Origin: Gordonia humi
GTDB taxonomy: Bacteria; Actinomycetota; Actinomycetes; Mycobacteriales; Mycobacteriaceae
NCBI RefSeq assembly: GCF_014197435.1
Contig: NZ_JACIFP010000001.1
Location: forward strand, 1-64,000
Reading direction: 5' to 3'
DNA: 64,000 bases
Positions 44,114-52,835 of the stretch are shown here, piece by piece (position 1 is the stretch's first letter; every line of letters begins with the position of its first letter). The position numbers and the translations under genes were made by a program. Under the pieces are notes generated by a model, which made no database searches, was not told the DNA's origin, and worked only from the letters and a program-made list of their open reading frames with translations.

Positions 44114-44674
44114 GTGGAGACCGCACCGGCGAACACACGATCGGATGCGCGCACCAACCGTGCGCGACTGTTGGCCGCGGCGACCTCGGTTCTCGAACGT
44201 GACGGGCATGACGCGACACTGAGTTCGATCGCCGAAGAGGCAGGCGTCGGCATCGGCACCCTGTACCGCCATTTCCCGAACAGGGGACGACTCGTCGAAG
44301 CCGTCTACCGCAATCGCGTCGTGGAACTGTGCGAAGCGGCACCGACACTGCTCGCCGGGAACGCTTCCGCACGCGACGCGTTGCACATCTGGGCGGGACG
44401 GTTCGGCGCGATGCTCGTCGCCAATCGCGACGTACCCGCGTCGCTGCAGCCGGCGTTGTCATCCGACAGCGAGTTCCGCGAAGAGTCGAGCAGCCTGCTC
44501 ACCGCCGCCGTGCAGGACCTGCTCGACGCCGGGATCTCCCGAGGCGAGATCCGCTCGGATGTCGCCCCGATCGACATCCTCCGGATGGTCACAGGATTCT
44601 CGTACGTCGCGACCTCGGTCGACGACATCACCAGGCCGCTCGACATCATGGTGGACGGACTGCGCCCGTCCTGA
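44114..44674 (+). CDS. TetR family repressor of the divergent MFS exporter
   Basis: A 186-residue TetR protein. The HTH is ATLSSIAEEAGVGIGTLYRHFPNRGRLVEAVY (residues about 35-66), preceded by RTNRARLLAAATSVLERDG. The C-terminal domain is of the SbtR type (GISRGEIRSDVAPIDILRMVTGF). AAGGAG 9 bases before the GTG at 44114 supports this start. Divergent from the exporter, with two operators between, it probably senses an exported compound. Confidence 0.88.
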   Translation: METAPANTRSDARTNRARLLAAATSVLERDGHDATLSSIAEEAGVGIGTLYRHFPNRGRLVEAVYRNRVVELCEAAPTLLAGNASARDALHIWAGRFGAMLVANRDVPASLQPALSSDSEFREESSSLLTAAVQDLLDAGISRGEIRSDVAPIDILRMVTGFSYVATSVDDITRPLDIMVDGLRPS

Positions 44675-44678
44675 CCGC

Positions 44679-45932
44679 TCACGCGGTGTGCGAGAGCGCC
44701 TCCAGCGGATCGGCGTAGATCGCATCGAGCGCGACCGCGCCCGCGGCCTTCTGCTGGACGGTGATCGCCGACCGGGCGACGCGCACGTCGCGCTGGGTGA
44801 CCACCGACGTCGCCCGCAGCGCCTTGCTGACCGCGGGCAGGGCCTCCGGGTAGTCGGTGAAGGCCTGGCCGCCGAGGATCACGTGATCGGGATTGAAGAT
44901 GTCCGAGATCAGTGCGACGGTCCGGCCGAGCACCTCAGCGCGCTCCACCAGGATGTCGTGCGCCACAGAGCTTCCCGTACGTGCAGCGGCGCGCAGCTCG
45001 TCGATCGAGGTGACGTCGAGTCCGGCCGCCGCCGCCGCTTCGAGGACGCCGGAGTCGCTGACCGTCTCCTCCAGCCGGCCGGTTCGCGACGGGTCGAGGA
45101 GCTTCGTGGCCCCGGTCGGGAAGTGGCCGATGGTCGGCGGTCCCGCAGCGGGCGTATGAATGGTGCCGTCGACGCTGAACGCGATGCCCGCCGTCTCGCG
45201 AGCGTAGAAGTACAGGAAGTTCTGGTTCTGATCGGTCGGGTTGTTCACGACGAGTTCGGCCGCGGCCATCGCTTCGACGTGCGAGGCGACCGATACGGGC
45301 AGGCCGACGGTCTCGGCGATGATCTCGCCGACCCGAACACCGCTCCAGCCCAGACGCGGGTGGTCGACGGCGCCGCCCTCGACCACCCGACCGCCGATGG
45401 CGACGCCCGCCCACAGCAGCCGCTTGCCCACCCACCGGTCGGCGAAGCGCCGCGCGCTGGCACCGATGGACGCGACGACCTCGTCGGGCGTGCCCTCCTT
45501 CGGGGTCGGGATCGCGATGGCTCCGACGACGCGGTGCATCAGGTCGTGGGTGGTGATCGACGTCGACTTGTAGCCGATGTGGATGCCGACGGTCAGAAAG
45601 CCCGCCGTGTTGATCTCGAACGGGACGCGCGGTCGTCCTACGGCCCCGGGCGGGGTCAGGTCGGCGCGCTCACGGATCACTCCGGCCTTGAGGAGCGCAC
45701 TCACCTGGCGGTTGACGGTCGAGATCGACAGGCCTGTGGCCGCGGCGGTGTCGTCGCGGAACACCGGCCCGGACACGCGAGCGGTGCGCAGCACGAGAGC
45801 GGCGGCCTTGGTCGAGAGCTGCAGGCCCGCGGTGGCGATATGCGGTGCGGGAGTCGACTTGCGGGCCGGCCGGATGGGGACGTCGACGGCGACGGTCTTC
45901 GCGCGGACGGTTCGGTCGAGGGTGGCGGTCAT
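44679..45932 (-). CDS. ROK family transcriptional regulator (Rv0485-like)
   Basis: A 417-residue ROK repressor. The N-terminal winged HTH is AAATGLSISTVNRQVSALLKAGVIRER (residues about 60-90), followed by an actin-like ATPase fold with GFLTVGIHIGYKSTSIT and RLLWAGVAIGGRVVEGG, and ISDIFNPDHVILGGQAF near the end. The zinc-binding ROK motif of glucokinases is absent, as in some regulators. The length and layout fit Rv0485. The ATG at 45932 is chosen, as upstream the frame has no similarity. Convergent with the TetR gene with 4 bases between stops. Effector unknown. Confidence 0.85.
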   Translation of the reverse strand: MTATLDRTVRAKTVAVDVPIRPARKSTPAPHIATAGLQLSTKAAALVLRTARVSGPVFRDDTAAATGLSISTVNRQVSALLKAGVIRERADLTPPGAVGRPRVPFEINTAGFLTVGIHIGYKSTSITTHDLMHRVVGAIAIPTPKEGTPDEVVASIGASARRFADRWVGKRLLWAGVAIGGRVVEGGAVDHPRLGWSGVRVGEIIAETVGLPVSVASHVEAMAAAELVVNNPTDQNQNFLYFYARETAGIAFSVDGTIHTPAAGPPTIGHFPTGATKLLDPSRTGRLEETVSDSGVLEAAAAAGLDVTSIDELRAAARTGSSVAHDILVERAEVLGRTVALISDIFNPDHVILGGQAFTDYPEALPAVSKALRATSVVTQRDVRVARSAITVQQKAAGAVALDAIYADPLEALSHTA

Positions 45933-46196
45933 CTTCGTATGGATCCTTGTGCTGGACGCGCTCGACGTCGTGAGAGAACGTCGGCAGCGTGGAGGGTGCC
46001 CGTCGTATCGGGCAGGAATGGGCTGGTTCAGCGCATTCGACGACAACACAGGACCCGAGGCAGCGGCAGACGGCAACCCAGGGCGGTGGTCATGTAGGTG
46101 ACCTCCGGGATCGCATACGGCTGACGGGTCATAGTGCCGAAAATAGCAAGACGGTGCGATGATAAGCAACTATTGCCCGCCGACTACGGTGAAGCA
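45933..46196. other. Intergenic region between ROK regulator and histidine-phosphatase-like gene
   Basis: 264 bases without a gene I can support. GGTCA-N6-TGACC at 46088-46103 is a possible operator for the ROK protein, and an AT-rich stretch at 46138-46175 (AATAG...CTATT) may hold promoters. TACGGT at 46185-46190 would serve the small ORF that begins at 46197. Confidence 0.4.
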
Positions 46197-46250
46197 GTGA
46201 CCATCGACACCACATCGGGCGACTTCTTCCACATGACGGGGGTGCGCTGA
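46197..46250 (+). CDS. Possible 17-residue leaderless small ORF
   Basis: GTG at 46197 opens a frame of 17 codons (MTIDTTSGDFFHMTGVR) that ends with TGA one base before the ATG of the phosphatase-like gene. TACGGT lies 6 bases upstream, as expected for a leaderless mRNA, while the downstream gene has no other promoter near it. Small leaderless upstream ORFs are frequent in mycobacteria. It could couple translation into the next gene. It might also be only a 5' UTR. Confidence 0.35.
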   Translation: MTIDTTSGDFFHMTGVR

Positions 46251-46251
46251 C

Positions 46252-46923
46252 ATGGGCGCGATCTATCTGGTGCGCCACGGACAGGCTCCCGCGCACGCGT
46301 ACGGGGTCGGCACCGCGACCGGCGACGCTCCCGGACTGACCGATCTGGGCTTCGAGCAGGCTCGTCGTTCCGGTGTGCTGCTGGCGGGAATGGTCCCCGC
46401 GTTCGACGCGACGATCTCCGGCGCCCTCCCGCGCCAGCGGGCGACCCTGCAGGGCGTGATGGCGGCGTTCGATCCCCGCCCCGAGCACGTCGTCGACGCC
46501 GACTGGGACGAATACTCGGTGAGCGACATCGTCGCCGGTTCCGTCGACGCGGCGACCTATGCGGACCGCGCCGCCTATCAGAGACTGGTCGACACCGCCC
46601 TGTCCGACTGGATCGACGGCACGACGACCGGCGACGAGTCGTACGCGGAGTACGCGGCCCGCACGACGGCAGCCGCCCAGCGCGCCGCCGACCTCGCGGG
46701 CAGCGGCGCCAACGTCCTGGTCGTCTCCTCTGCGGGGACCATCACCCAGTTGCTCGCGCAGTTGTGGCAGGTCCCGCCGCAGGGCTGGCCCACCCTCTCC
46801 CGCGCCTTCGTCAACGCGTCGGTCACTAAGGTGATCTCCGGCAAGCGCGGACTGTCCGTCGTGTCGGTGAACGAGCACGCACACCTGGCCCGCAGGGGCG
46901 AAGGGATGATGACGTACCGGTAA
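46252..46923 (+). CDS. Histidine phosphatase family protein lacking the second His
   Basis: A 223-residue protein of the phosphoglycerate mutase-like fold. The RHG motif that carries the phospho-acceptor His is present (AIYLVRHGQAP), an acid follows near DWDEYS, but the usual second catalytic His (VVSHGG) is replaced by Ser (VVSSAGTI). It may act as a weak phosphatase, bind ligand without catalysis, or act on an unusual substrate. Similar proteins occur in other actinobacteria, as far as I recall. It follows a 17-codon small ORF by one base. Confidence 0.82.
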   Translation: MGAIYLVRHGQAPAHAYGVGTATGDAPGLTDLGFEQARRSGVLLAGMVPAFDATISGALPRQRATLQGVMAAFDPRPEHVVDADWDEYSVSDIVAGSVDAATYADRAAYQRLVDTALSDWIDGTTTGDESYAEYAARTTAAAQRAADLAGSGANVLVVSSAGTITQLLAQLWQVPPQGWPTLSRAFVNASVTKVISGKRGLSVVSVNEHAHLARRGEGMMTYR

Positions 46924-46997
46924 CCGCCCGGGTTTCCCGCATTCCATTGCATTTCGGTGTGACCCGCCTTACAGTCACCCTAGTGAGGTACGCATCA

Positions 46998-47031
46998 GTT
47001 CCCCACTATCGAGATCGAGTCCTTCGGGAAC
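46998..47031. promoter_or_regulatory. Inverted repeat GTTCCC...GGGAAC before the CocE-type hydrolase
   Basis: GTTCCC (46998-47003) and GGGAAC (47026-47031) lie within the 121-base gap before the hydrolase gene. CACCCTAGTGAGG just upstream could hold a promoter. The element may be an operator for the TetR gene that follows the hydrolase, or an mRNA hairpin near the start codon. Confidence 0.3.
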
Positions 47032-47044
47032 GGGGCGGTGCGAT

Positions 47045-49111
47045 ATGGCAACGAATCGAACACGGCGCGGGCACGCACGCCGGTCGCTCTGCGCGGCAGC
47101 GATTCTGACCGCACTCGCACTCGTCGCAGGCCTGGCCGCACCGGTGTCGGCGGCGCCGTCGCCCGCCGACACGGTCCTCGGCGCCCGGTGGACACACACC
47201 GAGGACGGTCCGCAGAGGCATCCCGGTGTGCACGTCGACTGGGACGTGCCGATCCGAATGAGCGACGGCGTCGTCTTGAAGGCGAACGTGTATCGCCCGG
47301 CCGATCGCGCGGGACACGTGGTGACGACGCCGGTGCCGGCCGTGATCAACATGACTCCCTACACGAAACTCCTCTACGCACTGCTCGAAGCCGCCACCGC
47401 GATCCCCGGACTCTATGACCCGATCGTCAGTGTGATGAACCGATTCGACCTGTTCGATCTGACCGGCACCCCGTTCTCCGGGGTCGGCGATCAGATCAAG
47501 GCGTTCCTGTCGAGCGGCTCGGCGCGGACCGTGTCGGTCGATCCACAACTCGTGAAGTCCGGCTACGCCGAAATCGTCGTCGACGTGCGCGGCACCGGAT
47601 TCTCCCAGGGCGTATGGAACGCGGCGGGGCCACGCGAACAGCAGGACGTCGCCGAGATCAGCAGATGGGCGGCCCGACAGACGTGGGCCACCGACAAGGT
47701 CGGCGTCGCGGGACTCTCCTACGGCGGCATCAACGCGTTGCAGGGCGCCGAACAGCCGGACTCCGCCATCTCGTCGGTGTTCGCCGTCGTCCCCGGCAGC
47801 GACATCGTCGCCGACACCCTCGCCCCGGGCGGCGGCTTCAACGCCGGCTTCATTCCGTTCTGGCTGGCGGGCATCAACACCCTCAAATGGCTGCCCGACC
47901 TGGCGTCGATCGCCACGGGAGATTTCGACTGGCAGTGGCTCGCCGATCGCGTGTCGAGCCCGATCACCCTGTTCGACACGATGCTCCGCGCACTGTTCAC
48001 ACTGGACGTCGACCACATTCCGCCGGATGTGAGCGATCTGATCGATCCCACGCAGGCGTTCCGGCAGGGGGTCACCGGCCACCCCGAACGCATCGACGCC
48101 CCGACGTTCGTCGTCGGCGGCTGGCACGACCTGTTCACCAATTCCGAACCCGACATCATCGACGCGATCCCCTTGCCGAGTACACAGAAGAAGCTGATGA
48201 TGGGCGACTGGTATCACTCGACGGTCGGCTCGGGCAACGGCACGCGGGGCGCTCCGCCTCGCCTGGACGTGCTGCAACGCGCCTGGTTCGACAAGTGGCT
48301 CAAGGGCATCGACAACGGCATCGACCGGTACAGCCCGGCGACCCTGTTCCAGCAGGGCGGAGCGTGGACCAGCACGGCCGGATACCCGCGACCGGGCATG
48401 ACCTACACGCGGCAGTATCTGACCGGCGACGCGAGCCGCACCACCGGTGTCGTCGCGTTCGACGGCTCCGTCGGTCCGACGCCACCGCGAACACGGGCGA
48501 CAGCGGTCGTGTCGCCGGGTCTGTCGACGGTGTGCTCCCGGGATTCGGCCCAGGGCACGGCGGGCGTCCCCGGGGTGATCGACGGGTGTGCGAAGGACTC
48601 GCGCATCGCCGAGGTCGCCGCGGCGACGTTCACCGGGGCACGGGTGTCACACGCGACGGCGGTCTCCGGACCGGTGAGTCTTCACCTGAACACGATGTTC
48701 GCCGCGACCGACGGTTACTGGTCCGCGACATTGAACGACGTCGCCCCGGACGGCCGGTCGACGGTCGTGACGTCGGGGCAGTTGACGGCCTCGCTGCGCA
48801 CGATCGACGATGCGCGGAGCACTCGCTCCGCGAACGGCGACTACACGCGGCCGGTACCGTTCGTGTCACTGCAGACGCGGCAGCCGACCGTGCCAGGACA
48901 CGCGGTCACGATGGACATCGGATTCAATCCGACGGACTTCGTGCTGCAGCCCGGCCACCGGTTGCGCGTCGCCCTGTACGCGAGCAACTTCCCGAAGGCG
49001 ATCATGATTCCAGCGCTCCTCGTCCAGTCGCAACTGCGTCCGCAGCGGATCGTCATCGATCCGCGTGCGCCGAGCTATCTCAACCTGCCGACGAGCCAAC
49101 CGCTGCCGTGA
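47045..49111 (+). CDS. Secreted CocE/NonD family X-Pro dipeptidyl-peptidase-like hydrolase
   Basis: A 688-residue exported alpha/beta hydrolase. Residues 1-37 are a signal peptide: basic RTRRGHARR, hydrophobic AAILTALALVAGLAAPV and cleavage after VSA. The S15-family domain has VDVRGTGFSQGVW, the nucleophile in VGVAGLSYGGINALQ, the Asp in VGGWHDLFTN and the His in GDWYHSTVG. The C-terminal jelly-roll (GHAVTMDIGFNPTDFVLQPGHRLRVALYASNF) completes the CocE/NonD fold. Likely an esterase or peptidase at the cell surface; substrate unknown. Its stop overlaps a TetR gene by 4 bases. Confidence 0.9.
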   Translation: MATNRTRRGHARRSLCAAAILTALALVAGLAAPVSAAPSPADTVLGARWTHTEDGPQRHPGVHVDWDVPIRMSDGVVLKANVYRPADRAGHVVTTPVPAVINMTPYTKLLYALLEAATAIPGLYDPIVSVMNRFDLFDLTGTPFSGVGDQIKAFLSSGSARTVSVDPQLVKSGYAEIVVDVRGTGFSQGVWNAAGPREQQDVAEISRWAARQTWATDKVGVAGLSYGGINALQGAEQPDSAISSVFAVVPGSDIVADTLAPGGGFNAGFIPFWLAGINTLKWLPDLASIATGDFDWQWLADRVSSPITLFDTMLRALFTLDVDHIPPDVSDLIDPTQAFRQGVTGHPERIDAPTFVVGGWHDLFTNSEPDIIDAIPLPSTQKKLMMGDWYHSTVGSGNGTRGAPPRLDVLQRAWFDKWLKGIDNGIDRYSPATLFQQGGAWTSTAGYPRPGMTYTRQYLTGDASRTTGVVAFDGSVGPTPPRTRATAVVSPGLSTVCSRDSAQGTAGVPGVIDGCAKDSRIAEVAAATFTGARVSHATAVSGPVSLHLNTMFAATDGYWSATLNDVAPDGRSTVVTSGQLTASLRTIDDARSTRSANGDYTRPVPFVSLQTRQPTVPGHAVTMDIGFNPTDFVLQPGHRLRVALYASNFPKAIMIPALLVQSQLRPQRIVIDPRAPSYLNLPTSQPLP

Positions 49112-49776
49112 CCGTCGATCGCCTTCCGCGGGGCCCACACGGACTCGAGCGGGAAGACGTCCTCGCATCTCAGCGTCGGCGCATCTTCCGGGCAGCGCTC
49201 GACTGCGTCGCCGAGAACGGATTCGCCGGAACGTCCATCGCCGCGATCGTGGCCGGTGCGGGCGTGTCCCGCCGCAGCTTCTACGAGCTCTTCGCCGACA
49301 AGGTCGACTGCGTGGGTGCGGCACTCGATTTCGCCTACGAGTCGCTCGCGACCCTGCTCGTCGCCGCATTCGACGCGTCGGACTCGCAGACTCCTCGCGA
49401 TGTGATCGGTGTGTTCTACCGCGCGTATCTGGAGATTCTCGCGGACCGGCCGTCGACGGCTCGAGCTCTGCACGTCGAACTGCCGTCGACCGCAGAGTTG
49501 GCCTCGCGCCGCGAGAGCATCTCGCAGTCGTTCGCCGCCCGGATCTGTGAGACGCACCGACACGGTCTGGAACGGGGCGAGATGTCTCCGGTCGATCCGG
49601 GCGTCTTCGACTTCGTCGTCGGCGGCGTCGACGACCAGATCCGCCGGTGCATCCTCATGCGCGGCCCGACCGATCTGCCGTCTCTCGCCCCTCTCCTGAC
49701 CCACAGCACCCTGATGCTTCTCGGCGACCACCGCACAGCGACGAGCGAACGGTCCGGCGGAACCGAACCCGAGTGA
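49108..49776 (+). CDS. TetR family regulator
   Basis: A 222-residue TetR protein starting with GTG at 49108, overlapping the hydrolase stop by 4 bases. The HTH is TSIAAIVAGAGVSRRSFYELFADKVDCVGAAL (residues about 44-75), preceded by RRRIFRAALDCVAENGF. The C-terminal ligand domain is all helical. Probably the regulator of the hydrolase operon, and possibly of its own expression. Ends with an acidic tail. Convergent with the SDR gene. Confidence 0.88.
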   Translation: MTVDRLPRGPHGLEREDVLASQRRRIFRAALDCVAENGFAGTSIAAIVAGAGVSRRSFYELFADKVDCVGAALDFAYESLATLLVAAFDASDSQTPRDVIGVFYRAYLEILADRPSTARALHVELPSTAELASRRESISQSFAARICETHRHGLERGEMSPVDPGVFDFVVGGVDDQIRRCILMRGPTDLPSLAPLLTHSTLMLLGDHRTATSERSGGTEPE

Positions 49777-49823
49777 ATCGCCTCCTGAACGCCGCGGTGC
49801 TCAGCAGGACGCACGACCCGGCG

Positions 49824-50564
49824 TCACGCCCGGTGCATGTTCTCCCCGGGCCGAGTGAGGATCGCCTGCGGGAGCACCGCCCAGCGCGACAACTGCGTCA
49901 CGGTGTACGCCAGTTCGGCGATGTCGGATCCGCTGATCATCTCCTCCGCCGGGATGGCTCCGTCGCCCTTGGTCCATTCGGACATGTCGGTGTCGACGTA
50001 CCCGGGGCAGATGGACGTCGCCGACACGCCGTGGACGGACTGTTCGAGGTTGAACGTCTCGCACATCGAGATGAGTGCGGCCTTGGTCGATCCGTAGGCG
50101 AAGAGGTTCGGCTCGGGGTAGACGCCGGTGATCGATGAGATCGCGACGACCTTGGCACCGACGTCGGCTGTCACGTTCTTCTTCAGGCTCGCCAGCAGCA
50201 GCTGGGTGAGTTGGAACGGTGCGCGCAGGTTCACCTGGTACAGCTTGTCGAGGCGGCGAGCGGGGAACTCCTCGAACGATCCCATCGAGCCCATGCCCGC
50301 GTTGAGGATGAGCGCATCGGTGCGGTCGTACTCGTCGAGATGTCGTGCCGCGAGGGCGGCGACGGCGTCCTCGTCGGCCATGTCCGCGGCGACGGCGAGC
50401 ACCCGGCCGCCGTGTGCCCGGAGGGCCTCGGCCCGGTCCTCGAGCACATCGGCGCCGCGGGCGCTGATGGTCAGATCCCACCCCTCCCGCGCGAATCGGT
50501 CGGCGACGGCGGCCCCGATTCCCCGTGACGCTCCGGTCACGACCGCTGCTCTGCGTTCGGTCAC
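49824..50564 (-). CDS. Short-chain dehydrogenase/reductase
   Basis: A 246-residue SDR. The cofactor motif is VVTGASRGIGAAVADRFAREG, NAG is in LILNAGMGSM, and the catalytic Ser-Tyr-Lys is SSITGVYPEPNLFAYGSTKAAL. Arg after the glycine motif suggests NADP(H). The GTG at 50564 overlaps the stop of the APH-like kinase gene by 4 bases (50561-50564), so it is the last gene of an acyl-CoA dehydrogenase-kinase-SDR operon. It may oxidise a hydroxyacyl intermediate of that pathway. Confidence 0.9.
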   Translation of the reverse strand: MTERRAAVVTGASRGIGAAVADRFAREGWDLTISARGADVLEDRAEALRAHGGRVLAVAADMADEDAVAALAARHLDEYDRTDALILNAGMGSMGSFEEFPARRLDKLYQVNLRAPFQLTQLLLASLKKNVTADVGAKVVAISSITGVYPEPNLFAYGSTKAALISMCETFNLEQSVHGVSATSICPGYVDTDMSEWTKGDGAIPAEEMISGSDIAELAYTVTQLSRWAVLPQAILTRPGENMHRA

Positions 50565-51577
50565 GATACTGCCTCCAGTCCTTTGGCGATGAATGTGGCG
50601 GTGGCCTCGATGGCCAGTTCGGCGCCCGCACTGCCGGAGCTGCCGCCCTGGCGGGCGCGGTGGCTGATGCCCGCGGCGATCACACCGATCTTGAGGTTCG
50701 CCAGGCCCATGTAGAAGTCCCAGTCGCCGAGGTCCGTACCCGACACCGTCGCGTACTTCTCGGCGAGGGCGTCGGCGCTCGGGTAACGGTCGCTCGCCCA
50801 CGCGCCGTCGAAGCCGAGGACCGTCGAGAACGACGGTTCGCGGTACACGCACATGGCCGCGATGTCGGTGAGCGGGTCGCCGAGGGCGGACAGTTCCCAG
50901 TCGACGACCGCGGCGACGCGGCCGGGGTCGGCGGGGTCGAGGATCGCGTTGTCGACCCGCAGGTCACCGTGGATGATCGAGTTGCCCGCTGCAGCGGGAA
51001 CCCGCTCGGACAGGATTGCGACGAGCTTGTCGAGGTCGGGGAGCTCGCGGTCTTTGACGATCTCCCACTGGCGCGACCACAGCTTCACCTGGCGGGCGGC
51101 GAATCCCACGGGGCGCCCGAAACCGCCGAGACCGACGGCCTCGTAGTCGACGGCATGCAGGTCGGCGAGGGCTTGGACGAGGCCGTCGGCGCTGGCGACG
51201 ACCTGCTCGTCCGAGAGCGCTGCGAGGTCGTCCGTCGAGCGGATGACGAGTCCGTCGACGAACTCGACGACGGTGCACGGGGCGCCGATGTGCTCGCCGT
51301 TCCGGTCGATGGCGACGGTGGCCGCGACCGGAACGGGAGTACCGCTCAGCGCGGAGGTGACCGCCCATTCGCGCTCCATGTCGTGGGCAGAGGGGGTGAG
51401 TCCCGCCATCGGCGGGCGGCGCGCCACCCAGTGGTGCACGTCGTCGCGGACGTCGAAGGTCAGGTTCGACCGTCCGCCACTGATCAGTTCGATCCGCAGG
51501 TCTCCGACGACGTCGACGTCGGCGGCGTCCAACAGGTTGCGCAGGTTGTCGGCGGTGAGGCCGGGATGTTCGCTCAC
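50561..51577 (-). CDS. APH-family phosphotransferase (ACAD10/11 kinase-domain or LvaA-like)
   Basis: A 338-residue kinase-like protein. GGRSNLTFDV marks the nucleotide loop, with WVARRPPM as the Lys strand; the catalytic loop is IIHGDLRVDNAIL (Asp and Asn) and the metal-binding Asp is in AVVDWELSALGDPLTDIA. These match the phosphotransferase family, as in the kinase domain of ACAD10/ACAD11 and Pseudomonas LvaA. It lies between an acyl-CoA dehydrogenase gene (31 bases) and an SDR gene (4-base overlap). Predicted to phosphorylate a 4-hydroxyacyl-CoA rather than an antibiotic. Confidence 0.85.
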   Translation of the reverse strand: MSEHPGLTADNLRNLLDAADVDVVGDLRIELISGGRSNLTFDVRDDVHHWVARRPPMAGLTPSAHDMEREWAVTSALSGTPVPVAATVAIDRNGEHIGAPCTVVEFVDGLVIRSTDDLAALSDEQVVASADGLVQALADLHAVDYEAVGLGGFGRPVGFAARQVKLWSRQWEIVKDRELPDLDKLVAILSERVPAAAGNSIIHGDLRVDNAILDPADPGRVAAVVDWELSALGDPLTDIAAMCVYREPSFSTVLGFDGAWASDRYPSADALAEKYATVSGTDLGDWDFYMGLANLKIGVIAAGISHRARQGGSSGSAGAELAIEATATFIAKGLEAVS

Positions 51578-51608
51578 GCGGGGTTCTCCTTCTTCTCGCG
51601 TGGAGGGG

Positions 51609-52814
51609 TCAGTTGCCGGTCCGGGTCTTGCGGGCGCGGCCGACGGCGCGCTTGGAGATGGCCCAGCGGTGTACTTCGGACGGGCCGTCGTAGATCCGGA
51701 ACGGGCGCAGCTCGTTGGCCAGACGCGTCAGCGGGAAGTCTTCGGACACGCCGAGACCGCCGCACATCTGGATGCTGCGGTCGACGACGCGGGTGAACGC
51801 CTCGGCGCCGAAGGTCTTGGCGATCGACGTCGCGTCCGAGGCGTGCGAGCCCTGGTCGAGTTCCCAGCAGGCGCGGACGAGGAGCGAGCGCGCGGCGGCG
51901 AGGTCGATCTCGTTGTCGGCCACCATCTGCTGAATCATGCCGAGGTCGCCGAGACGCCCGCCGAAGCCTTCGCGCTGGTCGACGTAGTCGAGGGCCACCC
52001 GGTGAGCGCGGACCGCCGACCCCATCCAGCGCATCACGTGGGTCATGCGGGCCGGGCCGAGACGCACCTGCGCATAGCGGTAGCCCTCGTCGACGGCGCC
52101 GAGGACGTCCTCGTCGGGCACGAAGACGTCGGTGAACGTCATCTCGCAGTGGCCGCCGATCATCGACTTGTCGGTGGTGTGCACGTGGCGGTCGACGCTG
52201 ATCCCCTCCCGGTCGGCCGGCGCGAGGAACATGGTCGCGCCGCCGCGGTCGCCCGCGGCGCCGGAGGTGCGCGCCATGATGATGAAGAAGCCCGCACCGT
52301 CGGCCCCGGTGATGAAACGCTTGCGGCCGTTGATCTTCCAGCCGCCGTCGACGCGGACGGCGAGGGTGTTGAGGGCGTTCGGGTCGGCTCCCGCGCCCGG
52401 CGACGGCTCGGTCATGGCGAAACCGCTGCGCACTTCGCCCGAGGCGAGCGGCGCCAGGTACAGCTGGCGCTGGCGATCGTCGGCGATGTGGGCGAGCATG
52501 TGGACGTTGCCCTCGTCCGGCGCACCGATGTGCAGGGCGACGGGGCCGAAGGTCGAGCCGCCCGCGGCTTCGAACACCGGGGCGCGGTCGCTCATGTCGA
52601 GGCCGAGCCCGCCGAATTCGACGGGTGCGTGCGGCGCGAAGACGCCCGCCTCCCTGGCCTTCGCGTTGAGCTCGCGACGGATGTCGTCGCCGCCCGCCGC
52701 GGTGATGTCGCCGTGGAACTCGTTCTCCACGGGCAGGACGTGTTCGGCGATGAACGCCTCGGTCTTGGCGACCAGCTCGACGACTTCGGGCCGGTACGAC
52801 AGATCGATCGACAT
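51609..52814 (-). CDS. Acyl-CoA dehydrogenase (ACAD11/LvaC-like)
   Basis: A 401-residue FAD enzyme. Conserved features include FAMTEPSPGAGADPNALNTLAVR for FAD, INGRKRFITGADGAGFFIIM and, in the C-terminal helical domain, MIQQMVADNEIDLAAARSLL, IAKTFGAEAFTRVVDRSIQMCGGLGVSEDFPL and YDGPSEVHRWAISK. The ATG at 52814 follows GGGAGAG. Usually this family abstracts the alpha proton with a Glu; in ACAD10/11-type enzymes it also helps remove phosphate from 4-phosphoacyl-CoA. The kinase-gene neighbour supports this subfamily, but homology would need to be checked. Confidence 0.9.
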   Translation of the reverse strand: MSIDLSYRPEVVELVAKTEAFIAEHVLPVENEFHGDITAAGGDDIRRELNAKAREAGVFAPHAPVEFGGLGLDMSDRAPVFEAAGGSTFGPVALHIGAPDEGNVHMLAHIADDRQRQLYLAPLASGEVRSGFAMTEPSPGAGADPNALNTLAVRVDGGWKINGRKRFITGADGAGFFIIMARTSGAAGDRGGATMFLAPADREGISVDRHVHTTDKSMIGGHCEMTFTDVFVPDEDVLGAVDEGYRYAQVRLGPARMTHVMRWMGSAVRAHRVALDYVDQREGFGGRLGDLGMIQQMVADNEIDLAAARSLLVRACWELDQGSHASDATSIAKTFGAEAFTRVVDRSIQMCGGLGVSEDFPLTRLANELRPFRIYDGPSEVHRWAISKRAVGRARKTRTGN

Positions 52815-52835
52815 GAGTGACTCTCCCAGATCCCG

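Noticed and set aside
50561..51577. APH-type kinase as an aminoglycoside-resistance gene
   Set aside because: Gene context (acyl-CoA dehydrogenase and SDR) and sequence resemble the ACAD10/11 and LvaA-type kinases.
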